DNA of 64,000 nt from Methylococcaceae bacterium UBA662 (GCA_002299425.1 DBNW01000079.1:5751-69750), one strand, 5' to 3'; numbered from the stretch's first letter, positions 1-9,643 are shown. The notes: generated from the letters alone by a model not told the origin. Translations and numbers: made by a program.

Positions 1-768
1 ATTTTGGCGGCGGTGGTTGAGTTTATCCATACAGCCACGTTGCTTCATGACGATGTTGTGGACGGTTCGGATTTACGGCGCGGTAAGGAATCCGCTAATG
101 CCGTTTGGGGCAATGCCACCAGTGTGTTAGTGGGCGATTATTTGTATTCGAAAGCGTTCGAGATGATGGTTCGCACGGGCAACATGCGGGTTATGGAAAT
201 TTTGTCGAAAACGACGACGGCGATTGCTGAAGGCGAGGTGTTGCAGCTGCTAAATTGCAACGATGCGCAGACAACTGAAGCCCAGTACTTGGATGTGATT
301 GCTAGAAAAACCGCCATTTTGTTCAGTGCTGCTACCCGGTTGGGTGCGGTTGTTTCAAATGCATCGAATGGAGCCGAGGAAAACTTGGCTCAATACGGTT
401 TGCACTTAGGCATGGCTTTCCAGTTGATCGACGATGCCTTGGACTACAAAGCTAGCCAGGACAGTTGGGGCAAAAAGCTAGGCGATGATTTGGCCGAGGG
501 TAAGCCGACGCTGCCGCTGATTTACGCCATACAGCACGGTAGCACTGAAGAAGCGGCACTGGTTATCGATGCCGTTAAGGAAGGGAAGCGGGATGCGTTC
601 AATGAGGTTTTCGCGATTGTCAATAAAACTCAGGCGATCGCCTACACCGAACGGCGTGCGACCGAGGAGGTCGACAAAGCCATTGCGGCGATTTCAGGCT
701 TGCCCGGTTCGCTCTATAAGGATGCTTTGGTGGATTTAGCCAGGTTTTCTGTACAAAGAACCTACTAA
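1..768 (+). CDS. ispB: Octaprenyl/polyprenyl diphosphate synthase, 5' end outside the window
   Basis: This enzyme condenses isopentenyl diphosphate units onto an allylic primer to make the long side chain of ubiquinone. The reading frame is open from base 1, so the N-terminal part (roughly 70 residues by comparison with the usual ~322) lies upstream. Visible are the first aspartate-rich motif (HDDVVD, about residue 15), which binds the allylic substrate through magnesium, and the second one (LIDDALDY, about residue 140). The ending in RTY is consistent with an intact C-terminus. IspB, rather than farnesyl synthase, is favoured by the spacing of the first motif (DDVVD) and the overall similarity. 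A 194-base non-coding stretch follows before the secretion genes. Confidence 0.93.
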   Translation: MLAAVVEFIHTATLLHDDVVDGSDLRRGKESANAVWGNATSVLVGDYLYSKAFEMMVRTGNMRVMEILSKTTTAIAEGEVLQLLNCNDAQTTEAQYLDVIARKTAILFSAATRLGAVVSNASNGAEENLAQYGLHLGMAFQLIDDALDYKASQDSWGKKLGDDLAEGKPTLPLIYAIQHGSTEEAALVIDAVKEGKRDAFNEVFAIVNKTQAIAYTERRATEEVDKAIAAISGLPGSLYKDALVDLARFSVQRTY

Positions 769-962
769 GCGGCGGCTTAAATCAATCGTCGGACGGTTCC
801 GCCGCACTCGGTACGGCCAGTTGGCAGTGGCTAAGTCTTGGCACAAGACGGCCGTTTAAGCACTGGCCAGCGTGCACCGCAATCTACAGCTGCGTTGTAA
901 AATCGCCCCCAATAAGCTTGGTAGAGGGTATTGTCCTTAATTTTTCCAACCCCTTAGGTGTT

Positions 963-2678
963 ATGCGCCCGCCCCGATCAGAACTTGCACAAGCCGTTCT
1001 CCATTGTCGCCACTCGTTCCAATCTACTGCTGTTTTTAGTTTTTTTATTAATGTGTTGATGTTGATGCCGGCAGTCTACATGATGCAGGTTTACGACCGC
1101 GTTCTTAGCAGCGGCAGTGTCTCAACTTTATTGATGTTGACGTTACTGGCGGTGTTTTTGTTTGGCGTTCTAGGGGCATTGGAATGGGTCAGATCACAGA
1201 TACTGGTTAGGGTAAGTACGCGGTTTGACTTGCTGCTGAACGAGCGGCTGTACCAAGTGCTGTTCAAGCAGGCTTTGCTGAGTGGCGGAAAAAGTAGCGT
1301 GCAACCGCTAGGAGATTTGCTGGTGCTGCGGCAGTTTTTGACTGGCAATGGCCTGTTCGCGTTTTTTGATGCCCCGTGGTTGCCGGTCTATGTCGGTTTG
1401 TTGTTTGTGTTCCACACGACGTTTGGCATGACCGCAATTTTTTCTTCTATTTTGCTGATTTTTTTGGCTATTTGGAATGAACGCGCAACCCACGATGACT
1501 TAGAACAAGCCAATAAAGTGTCGGTTGAAAATGCCAATGTCACGGCCCGTAACTTAAGAAACGCCGAAGTTGTACACGCTCTGGGTATGGTGCCTAACCT
1601 GTTGTCTCGCTGGCAAGGCAAGCAACAGCAATTGATTATGTTGCAGGCGGTTGCCAGTGAAAAAGCCGGCTTGATAACGGCGTTGTCGAAAACGTTCCGC
1701 ACCACGGTCCAATCGTTGATCCTCGGTTTAGGGGCGTGGTTAGCACTGGACAAACAAATTAGTCCGGGGTTGATGATAGGCGGCTCTATCCTGCTGGGCC
1801 GGGCCTTGGCGCCCATTGATCTGATGATCGCCGGTTGGAAACAGTTTTTGTCGGCGCGCACCGCCTACAGTCGTCTTAACCTGTTGCTTGGGCAGTTTCC
1901 AGAGGAACCCGAGCGCATGCCTTTGCCAAAACCCCGAGGCTTTTTAAAAGCCGAGCAAGCTGTCGTGATCCCGCCGGGTGCTAAGACCGCTGTTATCAGG
2001 GGCATTAATTTTACTATTGAGGCAGGTGCGTTCGTGGCCTTGATTGGTGCTAGTGCCTCCGGGAAATCGTCTTTGGCCAGGGCCATGCTGGGCGTTTGGC
2101 CAACCGCCAATGGTGTCATCCGTCTAGACGGAGCCGATGTGGCGCAATACGACCGCAACACAATGGGCGATTGCATCGGATACCTACCCCAGGACATTGA
2201 GCTGTTTGATGGCACCATTGCCGAGAACATCGCCCGTTTTGGCCAATTGGACAGCGAAAAGGTGGTGGCTGCCGCAAAAATGGCCGGGGTCCATGACATG
2301 ATTTTGCACCTGCCGCACGGTTACGATACAGAAATTGGCGGCACTGGCGGCCTGCTGTCGGCTGGCCAGCGGCAGCGGGTTGGTCTGGCCCGCGCCCTTT
2401 ACGGCGATCCTGTGCTGGTGATTTTAGACGAGCCCAACTCCAATCTGGATGATGTCGGCGAGCAGGCCTTGGCGCGGGCCTTGGCGCAATTAAAACAACG
2501 TGGTGCCACCGTCATTGTCATTACCCATAGAGTCGGGGTATTGAATTTGGTGGACCGGGTTATGGTGTTGAACGAGGGCGTTTTGGTACTCGACGGGCCG
2601 CGCGATGAAGTTTTGGCCAAGCTTGGCCAACGCCAGCCCCAGCCGCTTGCTGCCAGCCAGCAGGGAGCGCGGCCATGA
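963..2678 (+). CDS. Type I secretion system permease/ATPase (PrtD/HlyB-like)
   Basis: This is the inner-membrane ABC exporter of a type I secretion system; it drives substrates directly from cytosol to outside with the HlyD and TolC proteins encoded next. The first ~300 residues carry the transmembrane helices. The ATPase half has a Walker A motif (GASASGKSS), a signature motif (LSAGQRQRVGLARAL), Walker B (VLVILDEP) and the H-loop (VITHR). The ATG at 963 is chosen because the protein then begins like PrtD family members. An in-frame TTG at 918 would add 15 residues and has no better ribosome site. The stop overlaps the next start (ATGA), so the genes are translationally coupled. There is no N-terminal peptidase C39 domain, which argues against a bacteriocin-type exporter. 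Confidence 0.92.
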   Translation: MRPPRSELAQAVLHCRHSFQSTAVFSFFINVLMLMPAVYMMQVYDRVLSSGSVSTLLMLTLLAVFLFGVLGALEWVRSQILVRVSTRFDLLLNERLYQVLFKQALLSGGKSSVQPLGDLLVLRQFLTGNGLFAFFDAPWLPVYVGLLFVFHTTFGMTAIFSSILLIFLAIWNERATHDDLEQANKVSVENANVTARNLRNAEVVHALGMVPNLLSRWQGKQQQLIMLQAVASEKAGLITALSKTFRTTVQSLILGLGAWLALDKQISPGLMIGGSILLGRALAPIDLMIAGWKQFLSARTAYSRLNLLLGQFPEEPERMPLPKPRGFLKAEQAVVIPPGAKTAVIRGINFTIEAGAFVALIGASASGKSSLARAMLGVWPTANGVIRLDGADVAQYDRNTMGDCIGYLPQDIELFDGTIAENIARFGQLDSEKVVAAAKMAGVHDMILHLPHGYDTEIGGTGGLLSAGQRQRVGLARALYGDPVLVILDEPNSNLDDVGEQALARALAQLKQRGATVIVITHRVGVLNLVDRVMVLNEGVLVLDGPRDEVLAKLGQRQPQPLAASQQGARP

Positions 2679-4015
2679 ACACCTTAATACCCAAAAGCCA
2701 GCAGCAGGACACCGTGGATATCGCTGTGTACGCAGATGATCGACCCATTCGGCGCTTAGGCTACGTCTTGGTCATTGTTGTTTTTGGTTTTTTAGGTGGA
2801 TGGTCGGTTTTAGCGCCGCTGGGTAGTGCCGCTTTGGCACCGGGTACCATTACCGTGGAGGGCTACCGAAAAACCGTCCAGCATTTGGAAGGCGGTATCA
2901 TTAAAGCCATTCATGTTCGTGACGGCGACACGGTCCGCAAAGGGCAGGTGCTGGTGGAATTCGATGACACGCCCTCCCGCGCCCAGTTAGAAACGCTGCG
3001 CGGGCAGTTGTACTCGGCCTTGACCAGAGAAGCCAGACTGATAGCCGAACGCGATGGCAAGACTGCCGTCAGCTACCCGGATATATTGGTCTCTGCCGAC
3101 GATACTAGGGCTTTAGAATCAATAAGCATCCAAGATCGATCTTTTAAAGTTCGCCAGCATTCGCGGATCGGCGAAATTAATATATTGAAAGAACAACGCC
3201 ACGAACTGGGTGCGAAAATCGAGGGGCTGAGGGCGCAAAAAACCAGCCGCCACGACCTTGGCGCATCCTTGCAGCGCGATTTGGAAGACTTTCGCGCCAT
3301 GCTCAAAGAAGGCTATGTGGAGAGGCAAAAAGTGACTGAGCTGGAGCGACGCATCGCTCAAGCTCAGGGCGATGAAGGCGATTTCACCGCCGGCATTGCC
3401 ACCGCGCAAACCCAAATTGGTGAAATTTCCTTAAAAATGCTGCAAATTGAAAAAGAATTGCAGCGCGAGGTCGCCGATGAGTTGAGCAAAGTGCAAATGG
3501 AACTGTCGGAGTTGCGGGAAAAAACGCAATGGCTTGAGGACACCGTCACCCGCACCGTCATCAAAGCACCCGAATCGGGGAGGGTGCTAGGCTTGCAGGT
3601 GCATACCTTAGGAGCGGTCATCGCACCGGGCGGGCGCATCATGGACATCGTGCCACAACAGGAAAAACTGGTGGTTGAGGCGCAGGTGTCGCCGTTGGAC
3701 ATCGACCGAGTACGCATTGGCCAAAGCACGGAAATCCGCTTTAGTGCCTTCAAAAGCACACTAACACCAAAAATTGATGGCCGTTTGATAGCCTTGTCGG
3801 CGGATCGCCTAAGCGATGAAAAAAACCAAGTCAGTTACTATTTGGCGCGGGTTGAAGTCGAACAGGAGGGGTTGGCGAAACTTGAAAAGCAAGGCTTGAT
3901 TTTGCTCCCGGGCATGCCCGCAGAGGTGTTGATTAACACCGGTGAAAGCACGTTCTTTGAGTATTTAATGCAGCCCATCAGCAACTTTTTTGCCCGCTCG
4001 CTGATAGAGGATTGA
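2675..4015 (+). CDS. Type I secretion periplasmic adaptor (HlyD/PrtE family)
   Basis: This is the membrane fusion protein that bridges the ABC exporter and the TolC channel. It has a short cytosolic N-terminus, one membrane helix at about residues 30-48, a split biotinyl-lipoyl-like hairpin domain (QHLEGGIIKAIHVRDGDTV at ~65-85, closed again at ~295-310), a long alpha-helical coiled coil at ~100-285 and a C-terminal HlyD domain. The length of 446 residues is normal for the family. The start overlaps the exporter stop by four bases, and the stop lies four bases before the TolC gene, so all three belong to one operon. Confidence 0.92.
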   Translation: MNTLIPKSQQQDTVDIAVYADDRPIRRLGYVLVIVVFGFLGGWSVLAPLGSAALAPGTITVEGYRKTVQHLEGGIIKAIHVRDGDTVRKGQVLVEFDDTPSRAQLETLRGQLYSALTREARLIAERDGKTAVSYPDILVSADDTRALESISIQDRSFKVRQHSRIGEINILKEQRHELGAKIEGLRAQKTSRHDLGASLQRDLEDFRAMLKEGYVERQKVTELERRIAQAQGDEGDFTAGIATAQTQIGEISLKMLQIEKELQREVADELSKVQMELSELREKTQWLEDTVTRTVIKAPESGRVLGLQVHTLGAVIAPGGRIMDIVPQQEKLVVEAQVSPLDIDRVRIGQSTEIRFSAFKSTLTPKIDGRLIALSADRLSDEKNQVSYYLARVEVEQEGLAKLEKQGLILLPGMPAEVLINTGESTFFEYLMQPISNFFARSLIED

Positions 4016-4019
4016 GTCC

Positions 4020-5360
4020 ATGCGTAGCTTTTGTGGTTTGTTATGCCTGGGTTTAGTGCTTACGGTTCCGGCCAGCTCTGCCGATGATTTGCTGTCAATC
4101 TACGCCCGTGCCGTGGAATCTTCGCCCGAATTGCTGGGCAGCGAATATACGGTAGAGCTGGCTAAAGCGATGGAAGACCGCAGTTTTGGCGAATTACTGC
4201 CCCAGGTTAATGTGGTCGGCAACTACTCGTTTAACCGCTTCCATAACCAGGGTTCTGAGTTAACCAGTGAATTTACCAATGAGTTTACCGGCCAGCGCGC
4301 CAGCCTTAGCCTAAGGCAGCCATTGTTTGATTTGCAAACCTACTTGTTGATGAAAAGCCAGCAATCGCGCACTTCCCAAAGCGAGCAAGATTTGCTGAAC
4401 GCCCATCAAAAATTAATCGCCGATATTATTGAACGCTATGTGGATGCCTTGGAGGCAGCAGATAAAATTGAAATTATCGCCGCCGAGCTGGATTCAACCA
4501 GCCGCCAGCTGCAGCGGGTGACCGTCATGCAAGCCCGGCAGATGGCCTTAATCACCGATCTGTACGAACTGCAAGCGCGGGTAGAAACGCTGAAAACCGA
4601 ACGGATTGATCGTGAAAACGATGCCCGAGTCGCCCTTGAGAAACTGCGTGAATTGACCGGCGAGGCGGTGTTGTCAATCCAGCCAATACGCTTAGATGTG
4701 CAACAACCGCTGCCAGAAGGCAGCATCGAAACCTGGGTGCAACAAACCGGTCAGCTTAACCCTGAACTGCAGGCCTTGAAGCTTTCCATTGAGTCGGCAC
4801 GGCAGAGTGTCCTAGCCTACCGTGCCGGCTATTTGCCGCGCGTTGAATTACAGGTAAGCGGCATTTACAGCGATACTGCTTTCGATAACCGGCAAGCCCC
4901 CCCCTACGATGTCGGCACCGTAGCGGTACAGGCCACTGTACCCATTTACAACGGCGGCATAACGGATGCGCGGGTCAGGGAGGCTAAGGCCAGGGAGAAA
5001 CTGGGGCAGTCGCAAAGGGACTTGCGGCTGCGGGAGTTAGAAAAACTAACCCGCGCCGCCTATTTAGACATGCAGACCTCCCCGGCCAGAAGCCAGGCTA
5101 CGGATCAGCAACTGACAGCTACGGAAAAATCTAGGGATGCCATGAACAAAGGCTACGAGCTGGGCGTGGTGACTATCGTGGATTTATTGGGCGCGGAAAA
5201 ACGTCTGTCGGAGGCCCGCTTGGAGCAACGCCAAGCCCGCTACCGCTACTTTAAGGCCCGCAGCAGTTTGTATTTTCAAGCCGGCAGGCTAATCGGCCCT
5301 GAGCTGGCCAAATTCAACACCTGGTTGGTGGCAAGCAATAAAGTGACCGCAGCGAACTAA
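4020..5360 (+). CDS. TolC-family outer membrane channel of the type I secretion system
   Basis: This is the outer-membrane tunnel of the secretion system. The N-terminus is a signal peptide with probable cleavage after residue ~21 (PASSA/DD). The rest alternates long helices with short beta segments, as in two TolC repeats: ARAVESSPEL near the start, and the second repeat around LNPELQALKLSIESAR (~residues 245-260). The 446-residue length fits the PrtF/TolC group. It is the last gene of the operon. No RTX-repeat or other evident substrate gene lies next to it, so the cargo is unknown. Its last four bases overlap the end of the convergent YcxB-like gene. Confidence 0.92.
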   Translation: MRSFCGLLCLGLVLTVPASSADDLLSIYARAVESSPELLGSEYTVELAKAMEDRSFGELLPQVNVVGNYSFNRFHNQGSELTSEFTNEFTGQRASLSLRQPLFDLQTYLLMKSQQSRTSQSEQDLLNAHQKLIADIIERYVDALEAADKIEIIAAELDSTSRQLQRVTVMQARQMALITDLYELQARVETLKTERIDRENDARVALEKLRELTGEAVLSIQPIRLDVQQPLPEGSIETWVQQTGQLNPELQALKLSIESARQSVLAYRAGYLPRVELQVSGIYSDTAFDNRQAPPYDVGTVAVQATVPIYNGGITDARVREAKAREKLGQSQRDLRLRELEKLTRAAYLDMQTSPARSQATDQQLTATEKSRDAMNKGYELGVVTIVDLLGAEKRLSEARLEQRQARYRYFKARSSLYFQAGRLIGPELAKFNTWLVASNKVTAAN

Positions 5361-5887
5361 CCTAGGCGTTCGATCATTTGATCGACTTGCGCGGCAAATT
5401 GCTCCAAATTGCCTTGGCTTACGGTATCGACTGGAATAACCAGTGCGGTGCTCAAGCTAAGGTAGAGGTAGACGTATTTTTTGCCGTATTCCACCCGCAG
5501 CAATTCCCCCCACTCCATTTTGTTTTTGCCGCTGGGCGATTGTTCCAGCAGATACTTGGGGTTGGCCGGGTCTATTGTTAGGGTGTATTTGCCAAACAGG
5601 GCATTCTTTTCTTTGTCGGTGTAGTTTTTTAGAATTTGCCGATGAAAATCCAGCATCATAATTCTAGGCGATAACCAGCCCCATAACAGGGCAATGGCTA
5701 AGATGTAAGCGGCAGTAAACCGGTCTCCGTAATAAAAATAATAGAAAGAACCGAGCAAAAACAATAGCCCTGGTACGATCAGGCGGTTTTTCCGGATGCT
5801 TTTTTGGATGTCTTCGTTTTTAAGGCAGAGCATTTCATTAAAATGCACTAAATCTTGTTCGCGGAATTCGTATTCAATTTCAAACAT
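5357..5887 (-). CDS. YcxB-like membrane protein of unknown function
   Basis: A 176-residue protein with an N-terminal cytosolic segment, two adjacent hydrophobic helices at about residues 37-52 and 58-76, and a C-terminal domain rich in beta strands (WGELLRVEYGKKYVYLYLS, then a proline-valine strand). This layout matches the YcxB-like C-terminal domain family, seen in many bacteria but without a known function. The gene converges on the TolC gene with a four-base overlap and lies just downstream of the NADH dehydrogenase gene on the same strand, 21 bases away, so it may be co-transcribed with it. Confidence 0.72.
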   Translation of the reverse strand: MFEIEYEFREQDLVHFNEMLCLKNEDIQKSIRKNRLIVPGLLFLLGSFYYFYYGDRFTAAYILAIALLWGWLSPRIMMLDFHRQILKNYTDKEKNALFGKYTLTIDPANPKYLLEQSPSGKNKMEWGELLRVEYGKKYVYLYLSLSTALVIPVDTVSQGNLEQFAAQVDQMIERLG

Positions 5888-5908
5888 AACTTTTAAGTCC
5901 CAATGCTT

Positions 5909-7216
5909 TTAGTGCATCTTGATTTTGCTGTAAACGCTGCGCCTGAATAGGTTAGAAAGCGACAGCATGACCGTGCGGAAGTGGCCGTGTAAAGCCACTT
6001 GGTGCATTTTATACAAAGACCAATAAACGATTTTAGCGATAAAGCCGCCGACACTCACTGAACCCATTAACTGTCCCATCAGGTTGCCAACGGTGCTGTA
6101 TTTGCCTAGCGAAACCAAAGAGCCGTAATCGTAATAGGTAAATGCTACGGCAGGTTTTCCTTGCAAGTGCCGTAACAACGTTTTGTACAAGGTTGCGGCT
6201 TGCTGGTGGGCGGCTTGGGCCCTGGGCGGCACATTACCTGCGTGTCCGGGCCAAACACAGGCGGCGCAATCACCTATTGCAAAGATGTGGTCGTCGCTGG
6301 TTTTTAAGGTGCTGTCGACGACCAGTTGATTGATGGGGTTGCTCTCTAGGCCATCTAGGTTTTTCAGCCAATCCGGTGCCTTGATGCCGGCCGCCCACAC
6401 TTTAATGTTGGCCGCTATAAATTGGCCATCTTGGGTATAGATGCCGTCCTCAGTGATTTCTACTACGCGGCAACCCATTTTTAGGTCTACACCCAATTTG
6501 CTTAATTGCTGGCGGGTGGCATTGGCCAGTTTGTCCGGCAATGCCGGCAGCAGACGGGTGGCCGCTTCGATGATGGTCAGTTGGGCGTTGCCCGGTTCGT
6601 TTAAGCCATAAATCGACAACACCTCGGTGACTTCATGCAGTTGGGCGGCCAATTCTACCCCGGTCGCGCCGGCACCCACAATGGCAATAGCCAGCGGTTT
6701 GACCGAGGTAGGGTCTTTGCCGATGTAGTTTTTAAGATAAGATTCAAACAATTGTTTCTGAAACTTAAAGGCTTGGGCGGTAGTGTCTAGGAACAAACAA
6801 TGTTCGTCAACGCCCTTGATGTTGAAGGTGTTGCTGACGCTACCAACCGACATGACCAAGGTGTCGTAGCCAAATGTACGTCTTGGGATCAGCTCTTCGC
6901 CTTGGCTATTGAGGGTGGGGCTGACGTAAATTTCTTTTTTTTTCCGGTTCAAGCCTTCCATGCGGCCCAACCGGAAACGGAAATGGCTGCGGTGGGCTTG
7001 CGCTAAATAGTCAACCAGCTCCGATTCATCCAAGGTGCCGGCGGCCACTTCGTGCAGCAGCGGCTTCCAGATATGGCTGGTGGCCGCGTCAATCAGAACA
7101 ATGTCCGCTAGCCCTTTTTTGCCCAGATTGCGACCTAAGCGGGTGGCCAATTCCAAACCGGCCGCCCCCCCACCTACGATTACAATCGAATGTTTTTGAT
7201 GTTGCTCACTGGCCAT
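5909..7216 (-). CDS. ndh: Type II NADH dehydrogenase (NDH-2)
   Basis: A single-subunit, non-proton-pumping NADH:quinone oxidoreductase at the inner face of the membrane. It has two Rossmann nucleotide-binding motifs: the FAD site near residue 12 (VGGGAAGLELATRLG) and the NADH site near residue 178 (IVGAGATGVELAAQL). A second FAD-binding stretch (IFAIGDCA) lies near residue 315. The C-terminal ~60 residues are amphipathic and basic, as expected of the membrane anchor of NDH-2. The length of 435 residues is normal. Sulfide:quinone reductase is a less likely alternative, since the characteristic redox cysteines are not evident. Confidence 0.88.
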   Translation of the reverse strand: MASEQHQKHSIVIVGGGAAGLELATRLGRNLGKKGLADIVLIDAATSHIWKPLLHEVAAGTLDESELVDYLAQAHRSHFRFRLGRMEGLNRKKKEIYVSPTLNSQGEELIPRRTFGYDTLVMSVGSVSNTFNIKGVDEHCLFLDTTAQAFKFQKQLFESYLKNYIGKDPTSVKPLAIAIVGAGATGVELAAQLHEVTEVLSIYGLNEPGNAQLTIIEAATRLLPALPDKLANATRQQLSKLGVDLKMGCRVVEITEDGIYTQDGQFIAANIKVWAAGIKAPDWLKNLDGLESNPINQLVVDSTLKTSDDHIFAIGDCAACVWPGHAGNVPPRAQAAHQQAATLYKTLLRHLQGKPAVAFTYYDYGSLVSLGKYSTVGNLMGQLMGSVSVGGFIAKIVYWSLYKMHQVALHGHFRTVMLSLSNLFRRSVYSKIKMH

Positions 7217-7263
7217 TGCCCTATCCTAAGGAAGTGATATTTTTTTGTCAGTTTAACCCAAAC

Positions 7264-7875
7264 TTAACAAGGTCGTCGCGGCCCGCACAGTTTCTTGATC
7301 GGCGCAAACGATTTTCTATGGATGTCCAGCACGCCAAATTGGGCAAGCTCGGTGCTGTGCTTGGCTGTGCCATAGCCTTTGTGCCGATGGAAGGCATAAT
7401 GAGGGTAATCGTGGTGGTGGCAGACCATAATTAAATCTCGCTCGACCTTAGCGAGTATCGACGCGGCGCTGATGGCGGGGATTTTACTGTCGCCTCGGAT
7501 AATGGATTGGGTTGGCATCGGCAGTTTAGGGGTGCTGTTGCCATCAATCAGAACGTTTTCCGGCGTTAGCGTAAGACTAAGTACTGCCCGCTGCATGGCT
7601 AGAAAAGTGGCTTGCAAAATGTTCAGCCGGTCTATTTCGTCAACCGTCGCTGCCCCAATTGACCACGCTAGCGCGCGCTCTTTGATAACATGGGCCAAAA
7701 ATTCCCTCTTTAAAGCACTGAGTTTTTTAGAATCGGCCAATCCTTCGATTGGTTTTTTAGCATCTAAAATTACGGCGGCGGCAATGACCGGCCCTGACCA
7801 TGCGCCACGACCGGCTTCATCAACGCCTGCGAACAGGACGCATGGAAGCGGCGGTTGAGTTATCGTAGTTGGCAC
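7264..7875 (-). CDS. rnhB: Ribonuclease HII
   Basis: This enzyme removes ribonucleotides and RNA primers from RNA-DNA hybrids. The diagnostic GVDEAGRG motif is at about residue 17 and carries the first two catalytic acids; further conserved acids lie in VLIDGNS and the [20 protein letters not shown] segment. The start is a GTG three bases after the lpxA stop, which places it at the 3' end of the bamA-skp-fabZ-lpxA series. In most relatives lpxB sits between lpxA and rnhB; here it does not. The length of 203 residues is typical. Confidence 0.95.
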   Translation of the reverse strand: MPTTITQPPLPCVLFAGVDEAGRGAWSGPVIAAAVILDAKKPIEGLADSKKLSALKREFLAHVIKERALAWSIGAATVDEIDRLNILQATFLAMQRAVLSLTLTPENVLIDGNSTPKLPMPTQSIIRGDSKIPAISAASILAKVERDLIMVCHHHDYPHYAFHRHKGYGTAKHSTELAQFGVLDIHRKSFAPIKKLCGPRRPC

Positions 7876-7878
7876 AAG

Positions 7879-8649
7879 CTAACGCAAAATGCCACGCGTG
7901 ACATTACGCAAAAAATTAACCATCACGGATACTTCTTTGCTGTCGCCGGCAATATCTTCCATTTGATCTATGGCATCCTCCAACCTTAAATTCATTTTGT
8001 AGATGATTTTGTAGGCTTTTCGGATCAGTCGTATGTCTTCAGCGGAAATTCCGCTGCGCTCCATGCCTACGGAGTTGATGCCGTGCGGGCGTGTGGGTCT
8101 GCCGCCGACCATGATGAAGGGCGGGACATCTTGGGTTATGGCACTGCCCATGGCGGCAAAACTGTATTGCCCTATTTGGGTAAATTGATGGACCAGGGTG
8201 AAGCCGCCTAGAATGGCATAGCTGTTCAGGCGGACATGACCGGCTAAGGAGGCACCGTTGGCCATGATGACGTGGTTGCCGATGATGCAGTCGTGGGCGA
8301 CATGGGTGTAAGCCATGAATAAGTTGTCATCGCCAATTTGGGTTAAGCTGTGGTCTTGCTGGGTGCCGCGATGCAGCGTGGTGAATTCTCGGATAGTGTT
8401 TCGGTTGCCGATGACCAGTTGGGTGGTTTCGTTGGTGTATTTTTTGTCTTGAGGGTCTTCGCCAATGGAAGAAAACTGGTAAATACGGTTTTTCTCACCA
8501 ATGCGGGTGTGGCCTTTAATGACGACGTGGGGACCGATGTTGGTTCCTGAGCCAATGGTAACGCTGTCGCCAATAACCGAGTAAGGCCCGACCGAAACAG
8601 TGTCAGCCAGTTCTGCGCGGCTGTCGATGATTGCCGTAGGGTGGATCAA
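7879..8649 (-). CDS. lpxA: UDP-N-acetylglucosamine O-acyltransferase (LpxA)
   Basis: First step of lipid A synthesis: transfer of a 3-hydroxyacyl chain from acyl carrier protein to UDP-GlcNAc. The protein is a left-handed beta helix made of hexapeptide repeats from residue ~5 to 190, with the catalytic histidine in THVAHDC near residue 123 and a helical C-terminus. The start is taken as the TTG at 8649, two bases after the fabZ stop. This gives the usual beginning (MIHPTAIIDSRAEL) and 256 residues, close to the usual 262. The longer frame to 8721 overlaps fabZ and encodes an unrelated arginine/cysteine-rich leader, so it is rejected. Confidence 0.95.
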   Translation of the reverse strand: MIHPTAIIDSRAELADTVSVGPYSVIGDSVTIGSGTNIGPHVVIKGHTRIGEKNRIYQFSSIGEDPQDKKYTNETTQLVIGNRNTIREFTTLHRGTQQDHSLTQIGDDNLFMAYTHVAHDCIIGNHVIMANGASLAGHVRLNSYAILGGFTLVHQFTQIGQYSFAAMGSAITQDVPPFIMVGGRPTRPHGINSVGMERSGISAEDIRLIRKAYKIIYKMNLRLEDAIDQMEDIAGDSKEVSVMVNFLRNVTRGILR

Positions 8650-8651
8650 AA

Positions 8652-9095
8652 TTAGTCCACCATAGCCGCACACCGGATTTCGGCACTGGCGACAAATTCG
8701 CCGTCTACTTCTGCCCTGCAATCAAAAGCCCAGATGTTGCGTTTGCTTTTTAAAAACTTGGCTTCCAGCATGAGTTGGTCTCCGGGCACCACTGGGCGCT
8801 TGAATTTGGCTTTGTCAATGCCTACCAGGTAGTAGATCATGCCACTTAATTCGTCACGGGCGGTCTCCGAGGCCAGCAATCCCGTGGTTTGAGCCAACGC
8901 TTCTAAAATTAAGACGCCAGGCATGATCGGTTTTTGCGGAAAATGCCCTTGAAAAAACGGTTCGTTGTAGGTGACGTTTTTGACGCCCAACAAACTAACC
9001 CCGGGTTTGCAATCAATGACTTTATCAACCAAAAGAAAGGGATACCTGTGGGGCAAAAAATCTTGTATTTGTAAAATATCCAGCTTGATAGACAT
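8652..9095 (-). CDS. fabZ: 3-hydroxyacyl-[ACP] dehydratase FabZ
   Basis: Dehydrates 3-hydroxyacyl-ACP in fatty acid elongation and competes with LpxA for its substrate, which is why the two genes are neighbours. The hot-dog fold signature is clear: [20 protein letters not shown], with the catalytic histidine at about residue 50 and the glutamate at about residue 64. The 147-residue length is normal. The gene lies 47 bases after skp, a gap that in most relatives is filled by lpxD. Confidence 0.96.
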   Translation of the reverse strand: MSIKLDILQIQDFLPHRYPFLLVDKVIDCKPGVSLLGVKNVTYNEPFFQGHFPQKPIMPGVLILEALAQTTGLLASETARDELSGMIYYLVGIDKAKFKRPVVPGDQLMLEAKFLKSKRNIWAFDCRAEVDGEFVASAEIRCAAMVD

Positions 9096-9142
9096 GTCTT
9101 TTGGGGGGTAGGGAGGGTGGGTGTTTTGTGTTGCTTCGCCGG

Positions 9143-9643
9143 TTAGTCGGGCATGGCGGCTAGCTTTTGTTGCACCTGGTTGGTGACGTCAGTTCTTTCG
9201 CTAGCATAAATGACGCCGTCAGTCAGCAATAAGTCAAAGTTTTGGTCTTTGGCAATTGAGCGGATGGCCTCAACGATACGCCGCTGCAATTTGCCCAGTT
9301 CTTCGTTGCGGCGGGCGTTGAAATCTTCGCTGAACTCTTGTTGCTTGCGCTTGGCATCGCGCTTTTGGTTGAGTAAATCTTTTTCTACCCGGCTGCGTTC
9401 GGAATCGCTCATGACTCCGGCATCCCTGGTCATGCGTTCTTCTTTGGTTTGGATGTCTTTTTGTTGAGCGACTAATTGCCTGTCGCGAGAGGAAAATTCA
9501 AGTTCCAGGCGTTTTTTGGCTTTTTCGGCCTGAGGCGCTTTTTCTAGGACAGCGGGTATATTCACAAAGCCGATTTTTAGTTCGGCCTGACTGGCAGTGG
9601 CTGTCAGCAGCAATCCCAGCATTAAGGCAGTTTTGTTTTTCAT
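9143..9643 (-). CDS. skp: Periplasmic chaperone Skp/OmpH
   Basis: A periplasmic holdase that keeps unfolded outer-membrane proteins soluble on their way to BamA, encoded just upstream. The start at 9643 gives a clean signal peptide ([20 protein letters not shown]); the frame could extend six residues to 9661 but this would spoil it. The mature part is dominated by charged coiled-coil helices (residues ~35-130) followed by a short strand ([13 protein letters not shown]), the Skp core. The 166-residue length is normal. Confidence 0.92.
   Translation of the reverse strand: MKNKTALMLGLLLTATASQAELKIGFVNIPAVLEKAPQAEKAKKRLELEFSSRDRQLVAQQKDIQTKEERMTRDAGVMSDSERSRVEKDLLNQKRDAKRKQQEFSEDFNARRNEELGKLQRRIVEAIRSIAKDQNFDLLLTDGVIYASERTDVTNQVQQKLAAMPD

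Noticed and set aside
8650..8721. Longer lpxA reading frame beginning MQGRSRRR
   Set aside because: It lies wholly inside the end of fabZ in another frame and is unlike any LpxA N-terminus; TTG 8649 gives the standard beginning.
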